Source of the DNA: an uncultured Bacteroidales bacterium | GTDB taxonomy: Bacteria > Bacteroidota > Bacteroidia > Bacteroidales > Bacteroidaceae | DNA: 53,836 nucleotides | Direction of reading: 5' to 3' | NCBI GenBank assembly: GCA_902798705.1 | Contig: CADBXS010000032.1 | Span: 1,580 to 55,415 of the forward strand | Shown: piece by piece, positions 17,297 to 27,557 of the stretch | How the letters are laid out: each line of letters opens with the position of its first letter | How positions within the stretch are numbered: position 1 is the stretch's first letter | Notes under the pieces: model-generated | The model's input: the letters and a program-made list of their open reading frames with translations, nothing else | Databases searched by the model: none | Told to the model about the DNA's origin: nothing | Translations under genes and position numbers: made by a program

Positions 17297-18577
17297 ATGA
17301 CAAGACTTCTACATTCTCTTTTGTTCTTCTTGCTATTCCTCCTTCCACACTGCATTTCTGCTTCCCCTCAGGACATGGGTAAAGACAACAAACCTAAGGA
17401 GGTGTATAAGAAAAAGGCCATACGCTCGGAGGTGAAAAGCTATAACAAGACTGAGAACTATGCCAAGATGAACGAGGTGCTGCAAAATGCATTTCGGAAA
17501 TATCCTCAGGCTCAGCAGGATGCCGAATTGATGAATTTTGAGACAATGGCACAGTATGGTTTGCAGAAGGCTGAGAGTAGAAAAATCTACCTCAATAACA
17601 AGCCTGACACAGCAAAATACTTTTCCCATATTCTGAATACTTACACTTATGCCTTGCGTACCGATTCGCTGGACCATCAGCCGAATAAAAAAGGTAAAAT
17701 CGCTCCACGCTATACCCATCAACTCATTACGCAACTCCTTTCGTTGCGCAACAACTTGAAAAGCGGTGGAAAATGGTTCTACAAGCGGAAGGACTATGCC
17801 AATGCCGTGAAGTATTTCGACATGTATGTCTCCACCATTGGGCATTCGCTCATTTCCAATCCTACCACTTCGAAGAAAGAACCCTCCGACATGGATGCAG
17901 ACAGCATAGAGCTCGCAAAATTGGCAGTTGTTTCTGCATACGGAGCTCAGCAGTATCCGCTGGTGCTGCGCCATTTCCGCTTAGCTGTTCAGGATAGCAT
18001 CAATCGTTCGTTGATGTACGAAATATGTGCCAAGTCGCTTCAGCAGTTGGGCGATTCCATTGCCTACATAAGTACGCTGCAAGAGGGCTTCGACCTCTAT
18101 CCATTGAACGACTATTTCTATGCCACTCTTGTCAGCCATTATAATTCTATCAACGAATACGATGCATCACTTCGTGTTCTGAACAAAGTCATTGAGAACG
18201 ATTCGCATCAACGCAAGTTTTGGTATCTGAAGGGCAAAGTGCATCAGTGTCTCAATCAATCCGATTCTGCCATTGTCGCTTACCAGCAAGCCATACAAAT
18301 ACAGCCCGACGATGCTGAGTCATACGCTGCTTTGGGTAGTGTGTATCTCTATCAGGCACACAGTTTCTATAATTCAGCTGGTTTGAAATTGGGAGACAAG
18401 AACTATCTGTCGAATAGGAAAAAACTCAATGGCATGTATTCTAACGCCATGTCTGCCTACGAAGCAGCTCGACAATTCAACGAGAACGACTCTTCTCTGT
18501 GGTTGAGTGGGCTTCGTGAAGTGTATTTCAAACTCAACAAGGGCAGAGAACTCAAAGCACTTGAAAAATACAAATAA
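17297..18577 (+). CDS. Exported tetratricopeptide-repeat protein
   Basis: 426 residues. A signal peptide occupies residues 1-23 or so (hydrophobic LLFFLLFLLPHCIS, cleavage near ISAS). The mature part is alpha-helical; in the C-terminal half clear TPR units appear, such as KFWYLKGKVHQCLNQSDSAI and the next starting near PDDAESYAALGSVYL. It is probably periplasmic and bridges protein partners. It stands alone between a divergent promoter and a hairpin. No enzymatic motif was found and the partner is unknown. Confidence 0.82.
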   Translation: MTRLLHSLLFFLLFLLPHCISASPQDMGKDNKPKEVYKKKAIRSEVKSYNKTENYAKMNEVLQNAFRKYPQAQQDAELMNFETMAQYGLQKAESRKIYLNNKPDTAKYFSHILNTYTYALRTDSLDHQPNKKGKIAPRYTHQLITQLLSLRNNLKSGGKWFYKRKDYANAVKYFDMYVSTIGHSLISNPTTSKKEPSDMDADSIELAKLAVVSAYGAQQYPLVLRHFRLAVQDSINRSLMYEICAKSLQQLGDSIAYISTLQEGFDLYPLNDYFYATLVSHYNSINEYDASLRVLNKVIENDSHQRKFWYLKGKVHQCLNQSDSAIVAYQQAIQIQPDDAESYAALGSVYLYQAHSFYNSAGLKLGDKNYLSNRKKLNGMYSNAMSAYEAARQFNENDSSLWLSGLREVYFKLNKGRELKALEKYK

Positions 18578-18972
18578 GGAGGTACAATTGCTATAAAATA
18601 GATGGCTATCCCTTTGCTCACGCAAAAGAATAGCCACAACACAAACACAAAATAAAACACGACAAAACTACATTCATAAAAAACGTAGTATGGGTTTCTA
18701 CGTTCAATCTGGCATTGCTGTCAGCATTTTCACGTTATGGGGTCTATTATCTGTCAGTAATTTAAAAAGTCTTGCAATTAGATAAGCATCTCAATTATCG
18801 AAAAATGATACGACAAAGTTAGGTGATATTTCTAATATATATTTGCCGTTTTTATTTTTGATAGTTTGCAAATTTAAAGAATATTTTTTTTACACAAAAG
18901 AATAATTGCGTTTTTTTTCATCAATCGGGCAAAAAAACTTAATTTTGCATGGCTTTTTCATAAAAAACAACG
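18578..18972. other. Geneless stretch with hairpins
   Basis: After the TPR gene there is a perfect 7-bp stem TGGCTAT / ATAGCCA (18603-18636) with an inner TTGC/GCAA pair and no T-run, and a second hairpin AACGTAG / CTACGTT near 18683-18706. The rest is AT-rich without an ORF. Confidence 0.55.
18940..18947 (+). promoter_or_regulatory. Candidate -7 box for the lytic transglycosylase gene
   Basis: TAATTTTG (TAnnTTTG), 26 bp before the ATG at 18973 and 77 bp before the alternative ATG at 19024. Confidence 0.45.
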
Positions 18973-20170
18973 ATGATGCATAGGAAAACAATCATAAAGA
19001 ACATAAATACAAAGGGAACGAAGATGGAATGCAAAAAGCTTTCGTTTTCGTTTTTCATCTTTTTTCTATGCTTGGTGGCCTTTGCTTTCGTATCGTTGTT
19101 TGTTTCTTGCAAGCAGGAGAATAGCAGTGTGGCGAATGGCGTTTTTGAAACGAAGGAGGGTGCGTTGGCTTCGGATGCAGATTTCGATTTGTCCGACATC
19201 CAGGCTGGGGGAGAACTCATTGTGTTGACGCTTTATGGGCCTACAAGCTACTTCGAGGTCGGTGCGAGTGGATGTCTGTAGGAGTGCGCGTGAAATGCTG
19301 GCAAAATTGCAGCGAGGAGATGGCGACTTGGTAGCTTATCAGATGCCGAAAGTGGATTCCTTGGAGAATATGGTTACCTATTGCGGAGAGGCACCCATCA
19401 CTCGTTTGATTGACTCATTGGCAGTGGTGCAGAGAGACCGCTCTGTGATTTCTGCTCCTGAAATGGCTTGGGCGGTGCGTGCTCATTCAACAGCTTTGGC
19501 TGATACGCTGAACCATTGGCTCGCGCGGAATGAAAGCGATTTCTTCACTCTGTGTATGCCTGTTGTGGCAAAGAAGAATTCGTCTTATTCCTCTCGACGT
19601 GCACCCAGAAGTCCTATCCTGAATCGTTCTAAGGGACAGATTTCTGTTTATGACCATTTGTTCAAGATATATTCTCAGCAATGTAGTTGGGACTGGCGAT
19701 TGCTTGCTGCTCAGGCATATCAAGAATCGGCATTCGACCCTCGCGCTGTGTCTTGGATGGGAGCCATGGGATTGATGCAATTGATGCCTTCAACTGCCAG
19801 GAGGGTTGGTGTGTCGGAGTCTGAGGTATTTGACCCTGATTGCAATATTCGTGGTGCTGTTCGACTCATTCGTTCGCTCGATAGCCATTATTCCTTTATT
19901 TCCAATCGAGATGAGCGTATCAATTTCATTCTTGCTGCATACAATGCAGGAGCAGGGCATGTGGATGATGCTCGAAGAATCGCTCAGAAGTATGGCAGAA
20001 ATCCGAACGTGTGGCGAGGACATGTGGATGGGTATGTCCTTCGCATGTCGGAGAGTAAGTTCTACAATGATTCACTCTCGCTTCATGGTTATTTCCGTGG
20101 TTCCGAGACCTACAATTATGTGAATGACATCCGTGCACGCTGGCAGCAGTATAGGTCGATGCTAAAATGA
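18973..20170 (+). pseudogene. Membrane-bound lytic transglycosylase (MltF-like), disrupted by an internal deletion/frameshift
   Basis: Two overlapping frames together make one MltF-like protein. The first (18973-19281; the start at 19024 fits a lipoprotein signal best) has lipobox LFVSC and ends GELIVLTLYGPTSYFE before leaving frame and stopping at 19281. The second, open from about 19235 to 20170, resumes with VRVDVCRSAREM of the periplasmic solute-binding domain, then the SLT domain: AAQAYQESAFDPRAVSWMGA with the catalytic Glu, GLMQLMPSTA and ILAAYNAGAGHV. From memory of homologues about 20 residues (YRGxxxGxQYxLA...) should stand between SYFE and VRVDV. The break near 19254-19264 is therefore a deletion not divisible by 3. 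As read, no full-length enzyme is made. Confidence 0.8.
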
Positions 20171-20184
20171 TGAATGCAGAAGAA

Positions 20185-21597
20185 TCATTGGTAGCGTTTC
20201 ATCACCAGTTCTGCGAATAATCCATTAGCCCACGAGAACCAAGAGCGTGTGAACTGAGTTGGGTCGTCTTTGTGGAAAGACTCATGCATGAAGCCTTTGC
20301 CTCCAGTGGTAGCTCGGAGCATCTGAATACATTCCTCTATTTCTTCCTTATTATCCGTTGTAAGTCCGCGCATGATGATACTCATGTGCCAAATCATGTC
20401 ATATCCCGTATGAGGGGAGCCAATGCCTCGTGGTGTTACCCTTGTTCCATTTTCCAGCACGATTTCCTTTCCCTCGAAATAATAAGGATTTGCCTCCGAG
20501 AGAATCATCCTGCGTGTGTTCTGGTAGATAGGGTCGGAGAGGGGCATGTCGCACAGATAGGGAAGGGAGAGAAGGCTTGGTGCATTGGCATCGTCCATTA
20601 GCAACACATTTCCTCGTCCATCCACCTCATACGCATATACCTTTCCAAAATTCTTTGTCTCCACGATGGCATATTCCTCAATGCCTCGTTTCACTTCCTC
20701 CACCAATTTTCTCATTCTTTTCTGCAGTTCCTCCTCCTTCACCACTTCCATCATTTTTTCCATCACATTGATGACGAAGAAATTGCTGGGTACAAGGAAA
20801 GGTAATATGGTGCTATCGTCGGAAGGACGAAAAGCAGATGCTATCAGCCCACAATACTTGGCAGGATGCCCATATCCATAGTTCTCCATCGTGTCGTGGA
20901 GCGAGGTGGTTCTGCGTGTGAACTTGTAACTCGTTTTAGGTCCGTTCCTCCTTTGCTGCTCTTCAAACGTGTTGAGAATCATCTTCAGCGTCTCCAAGAA
21001 GTTTCCATCGAAAATCGAATCATCTCCTGTCAGTTTCCAGTATGCGTATGCCAATCTCAGGGGATAGCACAGTGAATCAATCTCATATTTCCTTTCCCAC
21101 ACTCCTGGCAGCATCTTTGTGTTGTCACTTTTCCAGTTCGATTCCTGTGTCTCATCAATCAGAAATGCATTTGCGTATGGGTCGAGTCTAATGCTTCGGA
21201 ATTGCCTTAATATCACGCCTCGAATCAATCTTTGCAACGCCATATCATCCTTGATATAAGGCAGGTAAGTCCATACTTGCGCACCGCTATCCCGAAGCCA
21301 CATGGCTGGAATATCTCCAGTGAGCACGTAGGTGTCATCCTTTTCTCCATTCTTTCCCTCCTTGAAGTGTACTGTCGTGTCGAGGGTATTAGGAAAACAT
21401 CCCTCAAACATCCATGCCACCTCCGCATCGGGAATCTTCTTCATCATTTCCTTGATTTTCCTATCCACAGCTTTCGACCTAAACAATCTTTCCTCTTGCT
21501 TAGGACGAAGTGATGCTTTCGTCACAGCTTGCCCACTTGCACTACTACAGGAAATGGAAAGCAGAATTACTGCAATTACGATTCGATAATTCTTCAC
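20185..21597 (-). CDS. GH125 exo-alpha-1,6-mannosidase
   Basis: 470 residues, the size of glycoside hydrolase family 125 (metal-independent mannosidases). An export signal occupies residues 1-22, with lipobox-like LLSISC. Family features include EVAWMFEGCFPNTLDTTV, DIPAMWLRDSGAQVWTYLPY, DPYANAFLIDETQESNW and HTGYDMIWHMS. The start is GTG at 21597, because the next ATG lies inside the conserved domain; that GTG is supplied by the AAAAGTG repeat separating this gene from GH92. With GH92 it would trim high-mannose N-glycans or mannan. Confidence 0.9.
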   Translation of the reverse strand: MKNYRIVIAVILLSISCSSASGQAVTKASLRPKQEERLFRSKAVDRKIKEMMKKIPDAEVAWMFEGCFPNTLDTTVHFKEGKNGEKDDTYVLTGDIPAMWLRDSGAQVWTYLPYIKDDMALQRLIRGVILRQFRSIRLDPYANAFLIDETQESNWKSDNTKMLPGVWERKYEIDSLCYPLRLAYAYWKLTGDDSIFDGNFLETLKMILNTFEEQQRRNGPKTSYKFTRRTTSLHDTMENYGYGHPAKYCGLIASAFRPSDDSTILPFLVPSNFFVINVMEKMMEVVKEEELQKRMRKLVEEVKRGIEEYAIVETKNFGKVYAYEVDGRGNVLLMDDANAPSLLSLPYLCDMPLSDPIYQNTRRMILSEANPYYFEGKEIVLENGTRVTPRGIGSPHTGYDMIWHMSIIMRGLTTDNKEEIEECIQMLRATTGGKGFMHESFHKDDPTQFTRSWFSWANGLFAELVMKRYQ

Positions 21598-21643
21598 TTT
21601 TCACTTTTCACTTTTCACTTCTCACTTTTCACTTTTCACTTTT
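21595..21643 (-). repeat. Seven tandem copies of a 7-bp repeat AAAAGTG
   Basis: On the minus strand seven AAAAGTG units (one with a single change, AGAAGTG) fill the spacer between the TAA stop of GH92 (21642-21644) and the GTG start of GH125 (21595-21597). The final GTG of the array is the start codon itself. Confidence 0.92.
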
Positions 21644-23969
21644 ATCTTCCTCCCATCCACATTTCCATCTCTCCACCATTCACAATATCTTCGTGCTTCA
21701 GGATTCCATCTTCAATCCTCATTCCGTTTACTATCACCTTCTTCACATAAATCCTCTTGTCGGAGTTTCCATGCACTTTGATATGGAACTTCTTCCCGTT
21801 GCCCACTCGCAAGGTGGCTTCCTCCACGAGCGGCGAACCCATCACGTATCTTCCTCCACAAGGCTCCAACTGATAGAATCCCAATGCAGAGAGTATGTAC
21901 CAAGCCGACATTTGTCCCACATCCTCATTTCCGCACAAGCCTGCTGGTTGGTCCGTATAGAGTTCCTTCATAATTTTCCTTACCAGTTTTGCAGTTTTCT
22001 TGGGCTGTCCTAACAGAGAGTATATGTAGGCAATGTGGTGGCTTGGTTCGTTTCCATGAGCATATTGTCCGATGAGTCCCGTGATGTCGGGATTTGCTTC
22101 CGCATTCAAATCGCTTGGAGCAGTGAAAAGGGAATCGAGCCTGCCAAAGAAAGCCTTTTTTCCACCTAATGTCTGCACCAATCCCTCCATGTCCTGAGGC
22201 ACCAACCAAATGTATTGCCAAGGATTTCCTTCCGTGTAGTCCGTAGTCTGATATGCTGGATTGAATCCCTCAATGCCTCGGAAATTCCCCCGACTATCCA
22301 ATGCTCTCAGGCAGCGCACGCGAGGGTCCCAAAGCCTCTTGTAGTTCTGGCTTCTCCTTTCAAAATATTCTGCCAACTCATCCACACTCATTTCTGAAAT
22401 CATCACATTTCCTCTGCCTCTCACTTTCCACGTTTCGCCCTTTCCCACAGGCAAATCCTCCAAGACTCCCAAGTGCTCCAAGGCTCTGCCCAGCGTGTTT
22501 CTTCCCTTTCCCTCTTTCGAAGCCTGTCTGAGTGCCTGTGCAGCGCTCCAGTCTGCCAATTCATATTCCAAGGTCTTCGATAAGGCATGCTCATTCGTCT
22601 GGTCGTAAGGCAAATATCCAAATTCTCTCACTTCCTCCAATCCTCTTTCGTCCATCAGCAACGAGGAAACCATGGCTTGCAATGCCAGCATCTTGTCCTC
22701 CTCTGGGATATATCCCTTCAGATACAAGTCTGCCAAGATAGGAACGGCAGGGCATCCCACCATGCAATTCGTTTCCTGCGACATCAGATGCCATACGGGC
22801 AGTTTTCCCTGTTCCCGATAGATTCTCAGATAAGTGGAAGCAATGCTTGGCATCATGTCGCTCAGCACAAGCGTGGAGAGTGGGGCAGCAGCACGATAGG
22901 TGTCCCAAAGACTCAGTGTAGTGAGATACGAGTTCCCACCTGCCTTTCTCCTTGCCAAACTTGGTATAGAATTCCGATACGCTGCATCAGCCCTATACGT
23001 CAGATTGTCTGCACCTCTCCAGTCTCCATTCACGTCGTCCCAAGTCTGCGGAGCCACCATGAAGTGATACATCGCCGTATAGAAAATTCTCTTGTCTTTC
23101 TCCTTGGCAAACTTTGCATCGATGCGTCCCAGTTCCTCGTTCCATGCTGCATCTGCCTGCTTGCATTCCTGCTCAAAGTTCCACATAGCCGTTCCCTCTG
23201 CCCTTAGATTCATCAGTGCATTGAGTTCCGATGTAGGACTAAGCGCAATCCTCAGCATCAGTGGCTCATTTCCCTTTGGTGCAAATTTCAGTTCATGGAT
23301 TTGTCCCTTTTTCTTCACATCCTTCAAGGCAGGTCGATTCACGATGAAGGCAAAGTAGGCATGCTGCACGTCAGCCCATCCATGCGATATGCGATACCCC
23401 ACAAAGGTCGTGTCATTCAGCCTTGTCAAGTTGCCCGACATCATCCTGTCGCCCACACCATGCTCCAAATCCACAATGAGTCTTTCATCCCCTTGCTTTG
23501 GATATGTGAAGCGATAGAGTGCCGTTCTGCGAGTTGCTGTGATTTCTGTGTTGATGCCGAAGCGTTCCAGCATCACCTGATAATATCCAGGGCGAAGTGT
23601 CTCCCTCGCATGGCTATATTTCGATGCAATCCCTTCGCGAGTCAGTTCCACATTTCCCTGCGTGGGCATTAAGGCAATATCGCCCAAGTCGGAACAACCC
23701 GTTCCACTGAGGTGTGTCTGAGCAAATCCCACAATCGTGTCGCAGCTCTCATGATAGCCCGAGCACCAGTCCCATCCGCTCTTGATTTGGGTTGGTCCTG
23801 CATTCACCATGCCGAATGGCACATTGGCTCCTGCGAATACATGTCCGTGGTCTCCCGTACCGATGCGAGGATCTACGAAGTCTGTGTAGTTCTGGGCTGA
23901 TAGGGATGCAAAATTCAGTAGCGATGCGAGCATCAGCCAAGCGATGTGGAGTGAGCGAGTGGGTTTCAT
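21642..23969 (-). CDS. GH92 alpha-mannosidase, exported
   Basis: 775 residues from the start at 23969 (MKPTRSLHIAWLM); an in-frame start at 23996 adds nine residues before the signal peptide. The signal peptide is about residues 1-26. GH92 features are DPRIGTGDHGHVFAGANVPFG, AQTHLSGTGCSDLGDIALMP, SLWDTYRAAAPL, the Ca2+/substrate region GNEPSHHIAYIYSL, and PAGLCGNEDVGQMSAWYI near the C terminus. GH92 enzymes are Ca2+-dependent exo-alpha-mannosidases, mostly alpha-1,2. Pairing with GH125 is well known in Bacteroides. No SusC/SusD pair is in this window. Confidence 0.94.
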   Translation of the reverse strand: MKPTRSLHIAWLMLASLLNFASLSAQNYTDFVDPRIGTGDHGHVFAGANVPFGMVNAGPTQIKSGWDWCSGYHESCDTIVGFAQTHLSGTGCSDLGDIALMPTQGNVELTREGIASKYSHARETLRPGYYQVMLERFGINTEITATRRTALYRFTYPKQGDERLIVDLEHGVGDRMMSGNLTRLNDTTFVGYRISHGWADVQHAYFAFIVNRPALKDVKKKGQIHELKFAPKGNEPLMLRIALSPTSELNALMNLRAEGTAMWNFEQECKQADAAWNEELGRIDAKFAKEKDKRIFYTAMYHFMVAPQTWDDVNGDWRGADNLTYRADAAYRNSIPSLARRKAGGNSYLTTLSLWDTYRAAAPLSTLVLSDMMPSIASTYLRIYREQGKLPVWHLMSQETNCMVGCPAVPILADLYLKGYIPEEDKMLALQAMVSSLLMDERGLEEVREFGYLPYDQTNEHALSKTLEYELADWSAAQALRQASKEGKGRNTLGRALEHLGVLEDLPVGKGETWKVRGRGNVMISEMSVDELAEYFERRSQNYKRLWDPRVRCLRALDSRGNFRGIEGFNPAYQTTDYTEGNPWQYIWLVPQDMEGLVQTLGGKKAFFGRLDSLFTAPSDLNAEANPDITGLIGQYAHGNEPSHHIAYIYSLLGQPKKTAKLVRKIMKELYTDQPAGLCGNEDVGQMSAWYILSALGFYQLEPCGGRYVMGSPLVEEATLRVGNGKKFHIKVHGNSDKRIYVKKVIVNGMRIEDGILKHEDIVNGGEMEMWMGGR

Positions 23970-24053
23970 GGTGAGTAGAATGTTTTTGTGAAACAATGCT
24001 TTGATTTATGTTGCGAAGATACAACTTTTCAATGATAAATGAAATTTTGAGAA

Positions 24054-24092
24054 ATAAAAAATGCAGACACCCACATAAGCGTGGTGCCTGCA
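24054..24092 (-). terminator. Intrinsic terminator of the secreted-protein gene
   Basis: On the minus strand ATGCAG.CACC...GGTG.CTGCAT forms a hairpin followed by TTTTTTATTT, 29 bp after the stop codon at 24121. Confidence 0.8.
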
Positions 24093-24120
24093 TTGCTTGA
24101 GTCAGTGAAGCTATAGTAAC

Positions 24121-26762
24121 TTACTTCACGAGAATCTTGCTGGTGCGAGTTGTGCCGTTGCTGAGACGCTGACGGACGATGTTGATGCCCTTGCGAGTCT
24201 GCGAGAGTCTCATGCCGTCGATGGAGAATACCTCGGTAGCAACCACTTCAGCAGCTGCACTCATGTTGACGATGCCATCGTAGATAGCAGGGTCGTAAGC
24301 CTTGGAGAGTTCGCCGTTGTTGAAGAGCAAGATGTCATACACCTGAGCCTTTGTGCCGCCGCCTGTCTGAGCTACACGCACATACACTTCGTCTGTGCCT
24401 TCGTAAGCCACGCGGTTCTTCTTCCAGTAGCGCTGAGTACCTGCCAATGCAAGTGTTCCAAGTGTTTCCCAGTTTTCAGCATCAGTAGAAGTCTGCACTT
24501 CCATCACACCTGCGCTGCCGCTGTTACCATTACCAATGTAAACCACCACGTCGAATGGACCAGCAAACTTCTTCGTCGTTTCGATAGCAGCTGTGTAAGG
24601 CTCGCCCGAAGTCTTGCCGCCGAATGTCATCACACCCTTCGATGGGTTGCCGATGTTGTCCTCTGCGGTTTCTGCATAGCGACCTGTTGCACCGTTGCCG
24701 ACTGCATATTCAGGTGCGAGGGTAAGCTCACCCGTGAGTACCTGTCCCTGGCTCTTGAGTCTCCAAGGAGTGTCGGTGAGAGGATAGATGTACTTCAGTG
24801 CCGTTGGGTCTGGCTTGTAGTGCCCCAGAAATAGTAAGCGGAGTTCTTACCATTGCCAAGTGAATCGGCATTCTCTGTGCCATCCACGAACCAAGGTCCA
24901 ACGCTTGCGTCGAAGTGTGCAATGGTGTCGAGGCGGATGGTCTGAGCGTTGAGCGTTGCGATAGCTACGTAGCGCGATGCGATTACGGAGTTGAGTTTCT
25001 CATTAGCAGTTGTGAATGCATACACGTAAGTAGGCTCGGTGAGGACGATAGGCTCAGTGTAAGCCTGGCTCTTGGCAGCATCTGCATTGCCAGTGAAGTT
25101 GTAGTAGATGTTGAGGCCTTCCTCTGCCGTAATGGTAACGGTGCTTTCTGCGCCATTCTGAGCCACCTCGATGCTTGGTTCAGCTGCCTGGGAATAGATA
25201 GCCACTTCAGCAGTAGTGATGTTGCTTGGGTTGTAGCCGTCGAGGAATGCGATAGCCTTCACGGTAGCAGGGCTTGTGAAGCTGAGTGCATCCGTATAGA
25301 CAGGGCTGTTAGCCGTAGGGTCGCTACCATCAACAGTGTAATGAATCGTAGCAGCTGCATTGACATCCGAAATTACCACGATGGTCAGTCCGTTCAGGTT
25401 GTCCTGAACAATGGAAGGAGCTGGTGTAGCTGTGATGTCCTTCTTTGTGCTGGCCACAATGTCAATGGCGTTGGTGAGAATAGCGGAAAGTACATCCTGG
25501 TCTGCATCAGCAAAAGCCTCAGTTGTATAAGGCAGGAGCATGTAAGCGTTACGAGCAGGATTGTGCTTGTGGATGGCTACCACTTCGCCTGCGGTTGCCA
25601 GAATGTCGTCGTTGGCAAAGTACTCACCGAGAGATACACCTGTGATACCTACACTGTTTTGCATCACAAGGCCAGCGGTCACATCAATGTTCTCGAACAG
25701 CTCGTTCTCAGCATTCTTAACCGTGGCTACTGTTGCGTCGGTTGCAACAGCCTTTCCAAGTCCCCATGCCTCATAGAGAGCTGCGTTGAAGTTGAGAACT
25801 GGCTCGTATGCGATGGCAGATTTCAGAACTGGTACAATGGCATCAGAAGCCTGAACGGTTGAAGAGATAATAACGAGGTCGTAAGCCTGGAGGTCTGCAA
25901 CACTTGGCGTAGTAGAACTGAGTATAACAGTTGGTTCTACACCCGACATGGAGCTAACATAGAACCATGCGAAGTCGCCATCTAAGCCTGGATCCTCGGA
26001 TGCAGCCACGTAAGCTACCTTCTTGGCATCCTCAACAGCAGGAGAATCGCCGTCGCCCACAGTGATGTAGTAGATGTGGCAACCGTTGGTGTTGTAAATC
26101 TGAATGTCGTAGGTGCCATCCTCATTTGGAGTGTCGGTTGCATCCGTAGGCACCAGCCATTCCTGGTCGGTATATTCCGTAGGTGCTGCCACGCTGTTGC
26201 CTTCAGGGTCTTTCAGCTGTGTGCCTGAGGTGCCATGGCCAAGATAGAGGTTTACGCCACGTGCATCAGTCACCTTGTGAGACTCCACACCCATCTTGAT
26301 GATAGTGCCAGGAGCCACGTGAGGGATGACGAAATAGTTCTTCTTGGAACCACCAAACCAGAGGTAGGAAGCGCCTTTGTATGGTCCGAAACTGCTTGAT
26401 GGGTCAGGACCAGGATAGTTCACGGCGATAGCCAACGAACGGTCGGTAGTGTTGGTGTAGAGCAAGCCCTCCAACTCAGCTATAGGCATTCCATTTGCCT
26501 GGATGGTAGTACCTTCAGCAGTTCCTTGGTGTGTCACCTCCCAGAAGCAGTTGTCCTTTGAAGCTTCTGTTGGTTGGGTGGCATCCTTCTTCTCCACGTC
26601 AGACCAAGCACCCGTGGAAGGTCCCTTGGCTGACTCAGCCTTTAGGTTCTCTACCGTTTCGGCACTCCACTTGGTGAAGTCCCAAGACTTTCGGTAGGTC
26701 TCTTGAGCCTGCACGGCAACAGCCAGTACAAGTCCCAATGTCAGAGTAAAGATTCTCTTCAT
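24121..26762 (-). pseudogene. Large secreted protein with chitobiase-type C-terminal domain and Prevotella-style tail, frameshifted
   Basis: A signal peptide (MKRIFTLTLGLVLAVAVQAQ) begins at 26762, followed by about 640 residues in one frame that stop at 24795. A GEX-type repeat domain lies around residues 465-530 (TIHYTVDGSDPTANSPVY), as in CHB_HEX_C_1. The frame breaks at a C4 run (24823-24826, GGGG on the coding strand). With one more G the reading WGHYKPDPTALKYIYPLTD continues in the other frame to the stop at 24121, giving about 880 residues. The end (VFSIDGMRLSQTRKGINIVR ... KILVK) is the tail common in Prevotella exoproteins. Function unknown; carbohydrate binding is plausible. Confidence 0.82.
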
Positions 26763-26918
26763 ACGCAATACTGATTTAATGATGATAGTTGTTAGTTATG
26801 TGAAATAATAATGTATGTCATGTCAAAGGCTTTATGGATTAAAGTGACAACGTATCGCCTGAATGCATCATTTTTTGTGGCTTTTGATGCGAAACCATCC
26901 TCCTCCTAAAATCCTTTG

Positions 26919-26949
26919 CAAATATACTATTTTTTTTTGAATTGTACAA
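26919..26949 (-). promoter_or_regulatory. Promoter of the secreted-protein gene
   Basis: Minus-strand -7 box TATATTTG (26926-26919) with TTG 20 bp upstream (26949-26947), a good Bacteroidetes promoter. It leaves a leader of about 150 nt before the ATG at 26762. Confidence 0.65.
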
Positions 26950-26969
26950 GTGTTTTTCACCTAAAAATA

Positions 26970-27375
26970 CTTCAAACTTACAACCCTACAAAAACGCTAC
27001 AATGTTACAAAGTTACAACGTTACAGAACCACAACATGGTTTTTCAACTTTTCAACTTTTTCTACAATTTTACAACGTTACAAAATTACAAAGTTACAAT
27101 TTAGTTTAGGGTATTGATGATTTGTTGGAATGGAAGGAGAACCAAGCAAGATGGAAATTGGAGTGGAAGAGAAGGAAGGTAGAAGGAGAGATAAATGTTA
27201 AAATAGTTTTAATTTGATAAATTATTAATATTATAATATAAATTAATTATATATATAATATATATTATATATATAATTAAAAATTAATCCCTCACTTTTT
27301 CCCACCCTCGACACATACCCCATTCAACCAAAATGTAACGTGTAACTTTGTATCATTGTAACTTTGTAATTCTAA
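26970..27375. repeat. Octamer-like repeats built on GTTACAA, direct then inverted
   Basis: Units such as AAAGTTAC and AACGTTAC recur every 8 bp at about 26995-27027 and 27070-27100. The complementary form (GTAACTTTGTA) appears at about 27333-27370. The palindrome at 27243-27280 lies between them. No gene is seen. Confidence 0.6.
27243..27280. repeat. 38-bp perfect AT-only palindrome
   Basis: Every base from 27243 to 27261 pairs with 27262 to 27280 (TTAATTATATATATAATAT and its complement). It is composed solely of A and T. Confidence 0.9.
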
Positions 27376-27512
27376 TTTCAGGTCATTGATGCATATCCCC
27401 CTTTTGTCCTTGATGATGTAATGATGGGTAAATCTGAATGGTTGATTTCCGTAGGGCAAAAATGGGCTGTTTTCCGCTTGGGAATCTTAATTATTGTTAA
27501 ATCAGAAAATTT

Positions 27513-27557
27513 TTTAACACCTATGGTGTTAAACATCAAAATAATTCCGTATATTTG
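27513..27557 (+). promoter_or_regulatory. Orphan promoter-like site with overlapping palindrome
   Basis: A 21-bp perfect inverted repeat (TTTAACACC-TAT-GGTGTTAAA, 27513-27533) ends 16 bp before TATATTTG (27550-27557), a -7 match, so its right arm covers the place of the -33 element. No plus-strand gene follows; the next 300 bp are C-rich and G-poor, and tkt beyond them points the other way. Confidence 0.5.

Noticed and set aside
19235-19281. Programmed ribosomal frameshift joining the two transglycosylase parts
   Set aside because: No slippery heptamer is evident and about 20 family residues are missing, which a frameshift cannot restore.
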